The notes beneath the pieces were generated by a model. The model had not been told where the DNA came from. It saw only the letters and a list, made by a program, of their open reading frames with translations, and made no database searches. A stretch of 64,000 bases of DNA from Skeletonema tropicum (Eukaryota > Bacillariophyta > Thalassiosirophyceae > Thalassiosirales > Thalassiosiraceae), in NCBI GenBank assembly GCA_037178625.1, contig CM074127.1, forward strand, positions 4,402,001 to 4,466,000, given 5' to 3'. The position numbers were made by a program, and so were the translations under genes. Each line of letters starts with the position of its first letter. Within the stretch, counting starts at the first letter, position 1. Shown here in pieces: positions 55,349-64,000 of this stretch.

Positions 55349-56118
55349 CAAGGGTAAATAAATAGGGTATGACTCAAATTTTGGCGGGAAATCTCCACCG
55401 CGACGACAACCAGTAAAAAAATAAAGAGGATTTACCGTCTCGTGGTCAAACTCAGATGCGAAAGTCAGTGCCGGTCAACAGGATGATCAGCACCAACCAC
55501 GCCGCTCAAGGCACGGCAACCATGATCACCGTTGCCGCCGTTGAAATAGACCAAGTTAATAGCCGTATTATCGTCCGATCGGTGGCTGACCGTTATTATG
55601 GATTATTATGTTAATGTTGAAGCTCTCGCCGCTGCCGAATCCGCCGAGGGAAGGCAGCATGGAGGCAATATTAGACGGTGACGTCCGGCGAGCGCCGGCC
55701 ATTTAATAGGGCTCATTGAACGTCCCAATGACCGTTTCTACTGGATCCAAGCACGATAACATAACCATAATAATCCATAGTAACGATCAGCCACCAATAG
55801 TCCCATATTACGGCTATTAACTTGGTCTATTTCAGCGGCGGCAACGTCGACCATGGTTGCCGTTGCTTTGAGCGGTGAATGATCAGTTCGAGCTTTCAAT
55901 GACGGGAAACGATGAAGCAAGCGAGACTCAACTATAGGTAATCAAACGTCGTATCGGCACTGTTACTTAGGGAAATTGTGTGTGTTCGGTGGACAACGGT
56001 GGACAGTATTAGGTACAACGTAGGAATACGTAGAAATGGCCTCGTGTCACAGTTTGAGTTTGACCACGAGACGGTAAGCGTCACACTCTGTGTGACATAC
56101 CCTATTTATTTACCCTTG
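55349..56118. mobile_element. hAT-like foldback element with 8-bp target duplication
   Basis: Both ends begin, reading inward, with CAAGGGTAAATAAATAGGGT. GTATGAGT flanks the element on both sides exactly (55341-55348 and 56119-56126). The CAAGG termini and 8-bp duplication fit hAT transposition. The inverted similarity continues far inward: ACCGTCTCGTGGTCAAACTC occurs in both arms, and a long inner stretch around 55480-55615 pairs with 55740-55885. Each arm is therefore roughly 270-380 bp around a central spacer of about 120 bp, giving a foldback structure. There is no transposase frame. Each inner arm can encode a similar short peptide, EIDQVNSR followed by VADRYYGLL. Confidence 0.85.
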
Positions 56119-56312
56119 GTATGAGTCTTGTTGAGACTCCGATTTTCGGCCACGAGTGGAACTGAGGGCCCTTCTGTCAAACTCGTCGTTTTGTCAGCAT
56201 GTTTTGGCATCTCTTGGAACGGAGTTTCACTCTCATAAATTGCTCAACCAATCAACTCCAAACACTTCCTCGTATAGACAGGCCTCCTACTGCATTATAA
56301 TCATCCGCTACC

Positions 56313-57524
56313 ATGCCTTCTGCCTTAGCTCCTCTCTACGACCTCCAGCGTAACCCGCCCTACCAAATCAACTACCGCTCCAAAAGAGCGGGTAAGCACA
56401 TAACTGCTACCAAGCGTCGCATCACCTTCCAGTTCGGCTTTTCCTCCGCTGAAGCAATTGCGTCAGGCGAGACCGAAGCCAACTGCCGTGGTGAAGAGCA
56501 TGAGATTGTATTGATCTGGTCACACGTGTCTGGAAAACGTGAGCTCTTCATGGATGGAAAGCCAATCCACGCATCAAAGGCCGCCCGCGGCAACACCAAG
56601 TTCCAATACACATGGGGCATCGGCACACACGTTCTGAAAATTATTGCCAATGGCACACCACCCATGGGCGAACAATCCCATCTGAGGCAGTTCGACTTGC
56701 TCTTGGACGGAATCAGTTTCTTCCGCTTCTTCAAGATTTATCAGTTGGGCAACAACCACGTCAAGGGACTGCCGAAGCCGCAAAAGAATACTACCTATTC
56801 CCGCGGGCCTTCAAAGGAATATTCCTACCGAGGAACAGGATATGCTGGAGCAGATGATGTGAGCGAGTATGATGATGAAGAAGATTTTTCTCGCGATGTG
56901 GTGTCGAATGTCCCTCCTTCAGTGGAAGTTCAAACCAAGATGATGGATCTGTTCGAAACACCATCTCTCATGACGGCGCCTACTTTGTCCATCACTTCCA
57001 GTGCGTCCTCATTTTCTCACGACGAGTTCTCTCCAGTCAACTCTCCCGTCAACTCTCCTGTCAATGGCAAGCCAGCCTTTGATTCCAACCTGATCATGTC
57101 TGCCTACAACAACACGAGCAACGTAGCTCAACTTCCCCTTCAAGATGAATCTCGGAGCGACGTCAACTCTCGAGCTTTGGTGCCTGTCAGTGAGGATCAA
57201 ATCGATGTCATCACCAAGTCGATGAGGAATATTGTCAATCTTGATGATATCAATAGCAAGCCCTTCCAACCAGTTTCTCAATCAATGGTTTCAAGCAACA
57301 CCAAGGCTTCATCAGGTGCTGCATGGGGTCTTGTTGGCAGGCAACCAACACTTGCTGAACAGCAACAGATGAAGAGCCAAATGGCAAGTGCGCAGCAGCA
57401 ACAGCAGGTGCCTACGCAAAACCATCAACCCTATGGGCAGGCTCCTCCTCTCCAAAACCAACCTTATGGATACTATGCAAATGGCAATGCTCAGCAAGCA
57501 TACACGTATGCCAGAGCTTACTAG
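56313..57524 (+). CDS. Basic beta-rich domain protein A, Gln/Asn-rich tail
   Basis: 403 residues in one exon. Residues 10-150 are a well-ordered domain shared with the gene at 58079: RNPPYQINYRSKRAGKHIT, then ITFQFGFSSAEAI, HEIVLIWSHVSGKRELFMDG, GNTKFQYTWGIGTHVLKIIA and RQFDLLLDGISFFRFFKIYQ. The alternation of strands with SGKRxxxxDG and a LxIxx...LxxDG ending is reminiscent of the FAIM beta-sandwich, but I cannot confirm it. The rest is low complexity: an acidic patch, repeated NSPVNSPVNG, a MRNIVNLDDINSK helix, and a Gln/Pro/Tyr-rich end. Confidence 0.65.
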   Translation: MPSALAPLYDLQRNPPYQINYRSKRAGKHITATKRRITFQFGFSSAEAIASGETEANCRGEEHEIVLIWSHVSGKRELFMDGKPIHASKAARGNTKFQYTWGIGTHVLKIIANGTPPMGEQSHLRQFDLLLDGISFFRFFKIYQLGNNHVKGLPKPQKNTTYSRGPSKEYSYRGTGYAGADDVSEYDDEEDFSRDVVSNVPPSVEVQTKMMDLFETPSLMTAPTLSITSSASSFSHDEFSPVNSPVNSPVNGKPAFDSNLIMSAYNNTSNVAQLPLQDESRSDVNSRALVPVSEDQIDVITKSMRNIVNLDDINSKPFQPVSQSMVSSNTKASSGAAWGLVGRQPTLAEQQQMKSQMASAQQQQQVPTQNHQPYGQAPPLQNQPYGYYANGNAQQAYTYARAY

Positions 57525-58078
57525 ATGTTCCTATGCTGAGAAGAGTACATATATATGTCAGTAGTTACCACCTGATTCTTATTTGAACATATTCGTGACG
57601 GTAATGGTAATGACTAGAGTAAATTAGACGATATTTTATATGATCTTTACGTTTCGTAGCTGCGGGAATTGAAATTTAGAACAAAAGCTTATGCAATCTC
57701 TAGCATTCGTATGGAGTGAGTGGTGGTGGTGATGGTGGCTTGACTGGGTGCAAGGAGAGGGCGTCAACGAGAGTTGCTTTCACCCTGTGCTGGGTGCAGG
57801 CCAGGTGTTTGTCTCCGATGAAGGTTTCCATTTTCGCACTTTCAACTTTCAGACACATTTCCCAAGCCCTGAGTACCACCATGTGTGTCGCTTTGGCTCA
57901 CAAAATGAAAATGCTCAAACCTCCGCGCGGCTCGCCGAAAAACCCATTCGAGCAAGAGTCTCTCACGAGAACCTACACCAACGCAAGAAGTGCACACAAA
58001 ATGATTTGAACTTGGGACATCCAACCTGCCATAAAGTTAAGCATCAAGCGTCTTCTGTGTACTTACATCTCTATCACC
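57525..58078. other. Spacer between paralogues
   Basis: 554 bp including 3' and 5' flanks of the two related genes. GTGGTGGTGATGGTGG lies near 57720. No gene is supported. Confidence 0.4.
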
Positions 58079-58879
58079 ATGAATCAGGAACAGATCCGCT
58101 ACGACCTCCGTCGTAACCCTCCCTACCAAATCAACTACCGCTCCAAAAGAGCGGGGAAGCACATTACTGCTTCCAAGCGTCGCATCACCTTCCAGTTTGG
58201 CTTTTCATCCGCCGAGGCAATTGCATCGGGCTTGACAGAAGTCAACTGCCGTGGCGAGGAGCATGAGGTTGTCTTAGTCTGGTCTCATATTTCAGGGAAA
58301 CGTGAGCTGTATATGGATGGAAAACCGATTCATATGTCGAAAGGACCTCGTGGAAACACGAAGTTCCAATTCACATGGGGTATAGGCCCACATGTGCTCA
58401 AAATCGTCGCTAACTTCAAAGATCAGGCAAAGAATTTTGAAAGACAGTTCGACTTGTTCCTGGATGGAATTACCTTCTTCCGTTTCTACAAGATTTATCA
58501 GCTGGGACGATCGAGCAGCGCTGGCGGCAGCAGTTCTTCACGTACGCCTTCAAAGGAATACTCGTACAGAGGAGCAGCATGCAAGGACGTAGAAGAGAGT
58601 AGCACCACACAAAGTATCCCTTCCACAGTGAATGTAAAGCCTGTCGACTTGTTCGACCAACCATCTATTGCCACGCTTTCACTTGCCTCCAGTGGCTCCA
58701 GTCTCAGCGAAGATGAGTTCTGCCCGAAATCATTTCACTCTGTGTCGAACACTATTCTATCTGCATACAACCAATCTTCAAACATTGCTCCTCATCAAAA
58801 GCAAGTCCCAAGTCGGAATGATAACGCTCTTGCTTTGGTTCCTACCATGGCTCCTACCCAACAATGGTCTCTCTACTAA
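58079..58879 (+). CDS. Basic beta-rich domain protein B, tandem paralogue
   Basis: 266 residues in one exon, starting MNQEQIRYDLRRNPPYQINY. Its first 150 residues are nearly the same domain as in the preceding gene (HEVVLVWSHISGKRELYMDG; GNTKFQFTWGIGPHVLKIVA; RQFDLFLDGITFFRFYKIYQ), then PSKEYSYRG. A shortened tail keeps motif pieces of the paralogue (KPVDLFDQPSIATLSLASSG; ILSAYNQSSNIA; NALALVP). The tail motifs are conserved while the sequence between them is not, so they may be functional linear motifs. It lacks the paralogue's long Gln-rich end. Confidence 0.65.
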   Translation: MNQEQIRYDLRRNPPYQINYRSKRAGKHITASKRRITFQFGFSSAEAIASGLTEVNCRGEEHEVVLVWSHISGKRELYMDGKPIHMSKGPRGNTKFQFTWGIGPHVLKIVANFKDQAKNFERQFDLFLDGITFFRFYKIYQLGRSSSAGGSSSSRTPSKEYSYRGAACKDVEESSTTQSIPSTVNVKPVDLFDQPSIATLSLASSGSSLSEDEFCPKSFHSVSNTILSAYNQSSNIAPHQKQVPSRNDNALALVPTMAPTQQWSLY

Positions 58880-59380
58880 GGAAATGGACCTGGACTTGCA
58901 GCTGTGTACAGCACGAATTGACAGATAGGGATGTAATGTGAAATGCTCTTGTATGGATAGATGCAATAATAATGTCAGGATTGATGATGCGATAGTCGGA
59001 GACAAAAGAACTCGAACACATTGAAGATCGTATTATTGTAAATTACTTAAGCCAACCGACCTGACAGTAGGACATTCAACGTATACCTCAAATCTGCTTA
59101 CTTTTATGTACTTACTAATATATTTTGAAGGTCACTTGAGACAGAGATGCCAAATGTTATTGTAACACACAAAAGAAGAGAGTGTACGCAAACACCTAAT
59201 ACTGGCAAAAACACAGCCGACAAGTTATACTTGCAATAACCACTATTTGCAAAGATTTTAATTTCCTTAGCTACAATAATTACCTAACCCTACTTCTATT
59301 TACACCGACTTCACATCATTCATCATATCATGCATTATTCATCTGACATCAACTGGTAATTGAAAGAAACTTCTTCCTGC
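58880..59380. other. Convergent intergenic region
   Basis: 501 bp of AT-rich sequence between two converging genes. Nothing is recognised. Confidence 0.35.
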
Positions 59381-59827
59381 CTATGTCCAACCAAACCATT
59401 TCTTGCATTTTGTGTTACTTGTGCTACCTTTTTTCGCCGTAAATGTGCTCACTGTGCTAACATTCTCTTTCACTGAGCCCCAAGACGTAGCAGACTGACT
59501 TGCAAAGATGCCTGGGTCATTTTGGTTTCTATTCATAGATGAAGACGTGCTGCGTAGCGTTGAAAATTTGCTTCCTAAGATATTTGACGACTGCTGAATA
59601 TTCTGATTGATTGATGATCCTAATGTAGTGCAACTCTTTTGCAGAGTAGCATTAGCAGATTGTACAAGAGTTCGAAACGAACCTGCAGATGCATTTCCAT
59701 GCAAAGGTGCATCACGTCCATCTCCGCTTAAGTTGTATCCGAGATGAGAAGATGTCGGTATATCATCACGCTGTTCAGCTGTGCTTGTTAGAGAAGAACC
59801 TAATTGCAACATGACGCTCGTTATCAA
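59381..59827 (-). CDS. Small unknown Ser/Asn-rich protein
   Basis: Open frame of about 148 residues; Met6 (MLQLGSSLTS) is an alternative start, and a further 5' exon is possible because the frame begins close to a splice-like context. The middle is amphipathic and probably helical (RTLVQSANATLQKSCTTLGS then SINQNIQQSSNILGSKFSTL). The end is CKKWFGWT. No domain is recognised. It could be a tail of a longer spliced gene. Confidence 0.35.
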   Translation of the reverse strand: MITSVMLQLGSSLTSTAEQRDDIPTSSHLGYNLSGDGRDAPLHGNASAGSFRTLVQSANATLQKSCTTLGSSINQNIQQSSNILGSKFSTLRSTSSSMNRNQNDPGIFASQSATSWGSVKENVSTVSTFTAKKGSTSNTKCKKWFGWT

Positions 59828-60273
59828 AATTCAGCAAGCTACAAGTACTGCTGTAATGCGTCTATTCAACTTGTGCTTGCTAGTGTCTACAACATTGTGA
59901 TGGAAATAGGTGATGGTGCGTTGAATCACATAAGAAGAACCTCTTTCTTGAAACTGGCCAAAATTGGCGGACTCATCTCGCCAATAAAATAGACATCAAT
60001 GTGTCCGATACGACTTTTACTGGCAAACAAATAGAATAATATTGTGACACTTTCCATTACCGTTTTCTTGCTTTAGATCGGCCTCATTCATTCCCCATCA
60101 CAAAGTGGGCAATTTGGAAACAATGGCAGGAGCATGGATCGGCCGACAGCCCTACTATACAGCCTCTTCCAGGCTCCAGTCTCTCTCTGCTGGAGATTCA
60201 TTTCATAATCAGAAGTGTTTGCGCGCATAGCTGAGTCGACAGCACTTTTTGACTTCGTTTCAATATTAGGTGA
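59828..60273. other. Divergent intergenic region
   Basis: 446 bp between divergent genes. The right gene may have an additional 5' exon here, since TTCAATATTAG resembles a splice acceptor shortly before its first ATG. Confidence 0.35.
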
Positions 60274-61945
60274 ATGGGCATCTCAATCGATACGGATCTG
60301 GCAGAAGCATCCCAACCGCTGCCCAATCTTATCGCAAGCATCTCACTCTCCTCAAGCGAGGCAAGTGACGATGATCTCGAGGGTGGTAACTGCGACCCCT
60401 CGCTTGAAGAGTGCGTCAGCACTGAAGATGGGCAGAAGTCTAAATTCGTTTCAATTGGCACAGGCGACGCTGAATTTTTAAGGAGACAAAGTCAGATGGG
60501 AAAGTTATCTTTACGTCGGAAGTCAGATCGCTTGTCTGTAAGAAAAAACCAGTCAAGCAGTTTTTCCTCCGCAGACGAAGACATTAACTTTATGAAGAGA
60601 CTGTCTGCAATCAGTTCTATTGATCCCGAAGAGAAAACAGCTCTAAGGAAATCAATTGATCAACTTGAACAAGGTACACCAGACTCTAGAAGTGATTCAC
60701 CGACGATTACAAGCAACAAAGATAAATTTCTGCAGCATTTGAGAAGTTCAATGAGTTCTCGTCGAGTCTCTGTCAGTAAATCACCCACAACACAAGCTGC
60801 GACGAAGATTGCAGTGGAGGGATCACTGCCTGAGACAATTCAGTTTCATCCTATCGAGGACATTGAAGCCTGCTGCGACAAACCTACAACACGGCCAACA
60901 AATCCAGAAGTCAACCTCAGCACCTTTTTCTCTACCAAGAATTTCCTTATCATACCATTTCTGTTCATGGTCGGATTAGTCATAATACAAAACAATAATG
61001 TATCTTCCCTTCGATCAGAACTGACACTCTCAGTAGCTTCAAGAGATCACTTACAAAAAAGTTACGGTACACTAATAACAGAGCTAAACAAGTACAAAGA
61101 CACGCACGAACAGATGAAGCAAGTCAATGATGATCTTGCATCTCACACAAGGAAGCTGAGAGAAGAGTATTTAGTCACCAAAACAGAACTGGACAAGTTA
61201 CGCAAAACGGAAAAACTAAGGTTGAGTGAAGTTCGTCTCAGCAATGTGATCCAAGGAGTTCAAGAATGGAGCCGCAATAAAGTGATAGAAAAGTAAGTTC
61301 GTTTTCTGTTTCTTTCCTTTCATGAAAAATACCTGTATGTCAGTGTTGTTTGCTCAACTGAACACATCGTCTCTATATATCACCTTCAGATTCGGCAAAG
61401 GACCTTATCGTGTCGAACTTCAACTTTTATTACCCACATCTCAAAATCCTCAGTTCATCAAGTTAGAGTTAGCGCCATTGGATCTCATGCCACATGCCGT
61501 GTCAACATTTTTGGAACAAGTTGAGCAGAAGCTTTGGGATGGGCAAACGTTTGATGTTCACGCTGGGCATGTTTTGTTGGCCAGGCCAGACCCTAATACC
61601 AGCTCAACTGATGCTGCCGAAGGAAAGGTTGTGCAAGTAATGTTTGCTGAATACAACGAAGAATACCCCCACGAGAAGTACACAGTAGGGTTCCCAGGAA
61701 GACCTACTGCTGGGCAAGATTTCTACATCAATTTGCAATCAAATGTGGCTCATCATTCACCTCGCTTTGTTAAGGATACAGTTACAGGCGAAGAACAGTT
61801 TATCGAGGGCGAGCCCTGCTTTGGTAAGATCAATGATAATCACAGCAGACTAGTTGTTGATGAGATGGAAAAACTAAGAGTTGGGGAACGAGGAATTCTA
61901 GAGAAGAAGGTTGTCATTGTCTCAGCACGCTTGATAGGAAGGTAG
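60274..61945 (+). CDS. Type II membrane protein with C-terminal cyclophilin-like domain
   Basis: Exon 1 (60274-61292) and exon 2 (61390-61945) join as AA|A (donor GTAAGT, acceptor TTCAG), giving 524 residues. The N-terminal 220 residues are Ser-rich and cytosolic. One membrane span (NFLIIPFLFMVGLVIIQ, about 226-243) follows. A coiled coil of about 90 residues comes next (ELTLSVASRDHLQKSYGTLI onward). The exon 2 part fits a cyclophilin-like fold: RVELQLLLP, MPHAVSTFLEQVEQKLWDGQ, HVLLA, FYINLQSN and EGEPCFGKI. The usual catalytic Arg/Phe set of active cyclophilins (FHRxxxxF) is not evident, so it is probably a binding rather than isomerase domain. By topology the coiled coil and cyclophilin part would lie in the Golgi or ER lumen. 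Confidence 0.65.
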
Positions 61946-62114
61946 AGATATGATAACTCCAGTAGTGTTAGTTACGTAATTAGAAGTACTTACCAACCGC
62001 AACTAAAGAAAGACAAAACAATGTGCGGAACAACCATTCATATGATTAATAGATTTTATACAGTTTTTCCAAACTCAAAACATTCAATAAATTGAGCTCG
62101 TGAACTCTGCTCAT

Positions 62115-63326
62115 CTAATATTTGCCACCGTTCCTTGCCCAATTGAGCAACTCAGGATTATGTCCAAACATATCCTCTTCAGCCCGTTGCCATTGCTCCA
62201 CAACCTTCGGGTGAAACTTAGCTTGTCCCTTCCCAACCTGACCCGTGTTCACCATCGCGCCAAGTTCGATTATTGAGTCTTTCTCCTTATCCCATAAGCC
62301 TTTGTCAAGATTGAGTGGCAACTTGTAACCAAATTTGTCAGGAAGTTTCTTCATGTGCTCAATGCTACAACGGTTCGTAACGATATCTAGCTGCTTCCGA
62401 TTAAGATCAACCTCTAAAAATTCAGCAATCTTTTTCACATGGCCCTTAAGATCCTTGCGCACATCGGTATAATGCATTAAGAGCACATTGGGATCATTTC
62501 TATATTCCCACCATTTCTTCACATATCCAAAGTATACTTCCGCCATCGGTCCGGATGGAAGCATGTCTTTGACTGCAGCAGGAGGCTCATCAGCTGCGTG
62601 ATCTTCGGCACCAATATTAGGAGGAAAGCCTAGACAAGGAACACAGAGAGACAAGTGAGTAAATGATCTGAGTAAACAACGGATGAAAGCTAGCATCTCC
62701 AACTTACCACCCCAAAGCTTTCGGAATTTATCAGAATGAGCAGAATAAAAATTCGTCATACTCGCAGCAACATCAATACCATTCCTCACCATGGCAAGAT
62801 ATTTGATCTTCTTGCCGCCCTTCTTTCTCACGGGTAGCTCCGGTGGCGCATAGTGAGACTTGAAAATACGGAAAGGGAACGCCGGATTGTCCCAGTAATC
62901 CTTCAAAGTGCGTCCATCAGAAACAACGGTATCATTATAACGATCTTTCTGTTTAGCCCAAGTGCCTGCCCGAGATTGCCTAAGATCCGGCCATGGCGTG
63001 GCAAGTGAAACATCGGGAAAGAGTTCATCATTGAGATCAGTTCCACGGGTCCTGATCTGATGAGTGCAATACAACATAAATGTAGTTCCGCTTTTAACGC
63101 CCGTCGCGACGACAAGATCACCATCTTTCATCCAGGTGTCAATCTCGTCTTCCTTCCATGCGTCAGGCATGAAGTACATGGGCATGCTGTGTCCAGTTGT
63201 CACCCAGAGGATGACACTTAATGGGAAGGGTAGACCGAAGAAGAGGTGAGGCGCAAATTTGCCGATGGAGCCGATGAGCACCGCAAGACCAAGCACGGCC
63301 TTGCCGACGTTTTTGATCACTGCCAT
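62115..63326 (-). CDS. Sulfotransferase-family protein
   Basis: Exons 63326-62708 and 62629-62115, with a 78-bp intron (GTAAGT...CTAG) that has no stop and a length divisible by three. Spliced, the protein is 377 residues; unspliced it would be 403. The N-terminus has a hydrophobic anchor (AVLGLAVLIGSIGKFAPHLF). The PAPS-binding loop is KSGTTFML (about 78-85). The likely catalytic His lies in FKSHY (about 158), and the 3'-phosphate motif is MVRNGIDVAASMTNFY (about 179). Later LLMHYTDVRKDLKGHVKKIA and IAEFLEV match the family. It would move sulfate from PAPS to a hydroxyl or amine of an unknown acceptor, probably at the ER/Golgi because of the anchor. Confidence 0.8.
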   Translation of the reverse strand: MAVIKNVGKAVLGLAVLIGSIGKFAPHLFFGLPFPLSVILWVTTGHSMPMYFMPDAWKEDEIDTWMKDGDLVVATGVKSGTTFMLYCTHQIRTRGTDLNDELFPDVSLATPWPDLRQSRAGTWAKQKDRYNDTVVSDGRTLKDYWDNPAFPFRIFKSHYAPPELPVRKKGGKKIKYLAMVRNGIDVAASMTNFYSAHSDKFRKLWGGKLEMLAFIRCLLRSFTHLSLCVPCLGFPPNIGAEDHAADEPPAAVKDMLPSGPMAEVYFGYVKKWWEYRNDPNVLLMHYTDVRKDLKGHVKKIAEFLEVDLNRKQLDIVTNRCSIEHMKKLPDKFGYKLPLNLDKGLWDKEKDSIIELGAMVNTGQVGKGQAKFHPKVVEQWQRAEEDMFGHNPELLNWARNGGKY

Positions 63327-63500
63327 TGTACTTATCTGGAGCTGCTAGCTTCTCATGTAGTCAGCAAGTGCTATTATGCTGTGTGCAGTTATTTGTGGAG
63401 AGTGTAGAAGAGCTGAATCTTTTTTTTGAAAGATATTATTTATGTCCGACAGATGATTGAGTGTCGCCACGTCAGCACGAGCTCGAAGTGACAGTCTACT
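63327..63500. promoter_or_regulatory. Upstream region of the sulfotransferase gene
   Basis: 174 bp between the start codon and the inverted-repeat element. A run of T lies at about 63420. No specific motif is recognised. Confidence 0.3.
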
Positions 63501-64000
63501 GGCGGGAAAAAATTTTCACAGGAAAAAATTGTCACTGTCACTGAAACTCCACACAAAACACTAACAAAACACAAAAAACACGAGTTCTACACTCTTACAT
63601 GGAGGTTCTGTGCCTCCATGTCGACCCCTAACACAAATAGTCGACCATAATACGATAGTACAGACTATTAGCTTTCGATAGAACCACTGGTCAACGTTAT
63701 ATGCAGTATACTCGCATAGCAGCAGCAGTACAGGCATGCAGATCTGCCGTAGGCATGCGTCATTATAGCTCGAAATAGCAGTTATTGGTCACAAATTCGT
63801 CGGTAGGTGCTCTATCTCGACGAATTATAGTCTCTTCCGCATCAGATATTGTACATATACTGTTTGGGATGCTATCTTTCAAATGATCTATGAATTTTCG
63901 TCGGGCAACATGGCCATATTTAGACTATTACAATTTTGTTAGTGATTTGTGTGTGAAAATTGTGAGCTGTCACGACGCGACAGTGACAATTATTTCCCGC
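63501..64000. mobile_element. Probable inverted-repeat element, cut by the window end
   Basis: The left end GGCGGGAAAAAATTTTCACA continues to AAATTGTCACTGTC. The last bases of the window, read on the other strand, are GCGGGAAATAATTGTCACTG. The two ends thus form terminal inverted repeats of about 22 bp with small differences. Inside is a perfect hairpin, ACATGGAGG with CCTCCATGT (63598-63622). No open frame is present. The right flank and any target duplication are outside the window. Confidence 0.5.

Noticed and set aside
1..64000. tRNA and rRNA genes
   Set aside because: I looked for T-loop-like GGTTCRAATCC and rRNA-like blocks and saw none that fold convincingly; a tRNAscan or Infernal run would settle this.

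Overview
The window reads as nuclear DNA of a centric diatom, probably Thalassiosirales-like. It has three fucoxanthin-chlorophyll a/c proteins whose N-termini carry the AAAFAP-type plastid-targeting motif, and a nuclear, plastid-targeted Psb27. Introns are short GTAAG...CAG introns, genes are closely packed on both strands, and there is a Ser/Thr/Pro-rich secreted membrane protein of the kind common in diatoms. The species is inferred from style, not from a search. All exon models below were read by eye from splice sites and reading-frame phase.

Layout. 1-3.6 kb: a spliced YqgF/RuvX-like gene and plastid Psb27. 3.9-15.5 kb: a frame-disrupted Cys-rich gene, then a 3,575-bp tandem unit present 2.6 times. 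The unit carries a HOP2-like meiotic recombination gene and an SSNA1/DIP13-like basal-body gene. Its spacers hold a split SSNA1 pseudogene and a truncated tail of the right-flanking minus-strand gene. 16-21 kb: a long unknown gene broken by many one-base insertions, then a FAM210/DUF1279-like mitochondrial membrane protein. 21.7-22.1 kb: a QCR9-like complex III subunit with a 28-residue acidic tail.

22.4-29.7 kb is a satellite array of about 39 monomers of 183-195 bp. It contains a 12-monomer, 2,202-bp higher-order repeat present twice. 29.9-35.4 kb holds mitochondrial uL13, a Tudor-like repeat protein, a 6-pyruvoyl-tetrahydropterin-synthase-like enzyme of the Glu-substituted type, and a conserved unknown. 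36.2-40.9 kb is one very large secreted, probably membrane-anchored PT-repeat protein with three copies of a Cys-pair module. 41-49.7 kb carries diatom-type unknowns, among them a polytopic membrane protein, plus a 393-bp hAT-like MITE with an exact 8-bp target duplication.

51.2-54.0 kb is a light-harvesting cluster: one divergent pair and one extra tandem copy. 54.4-63.3 kb holds a PH-like membrane protein, a 770-bp hAT-like foldback element with an 8-bp target duplication, two tandem paralogues of a basic beta-rich domain, a type II membrane protein ending in a cyclophilin-like domain, and a sulfotransferase. The window ends inside another probable inverted-repeat element.

The strongest candidates for something undescribed are the HOP2-SSNA1 tandem cassette, the higher-order satellite, the giant PT-repeat protein and the paired Cys-rich modules. 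A caution: the frame breaks at 4.3-5.8 kb and 16.1-20.6 kb are all net base insertions, which looks more like local sequence error than gene decay.
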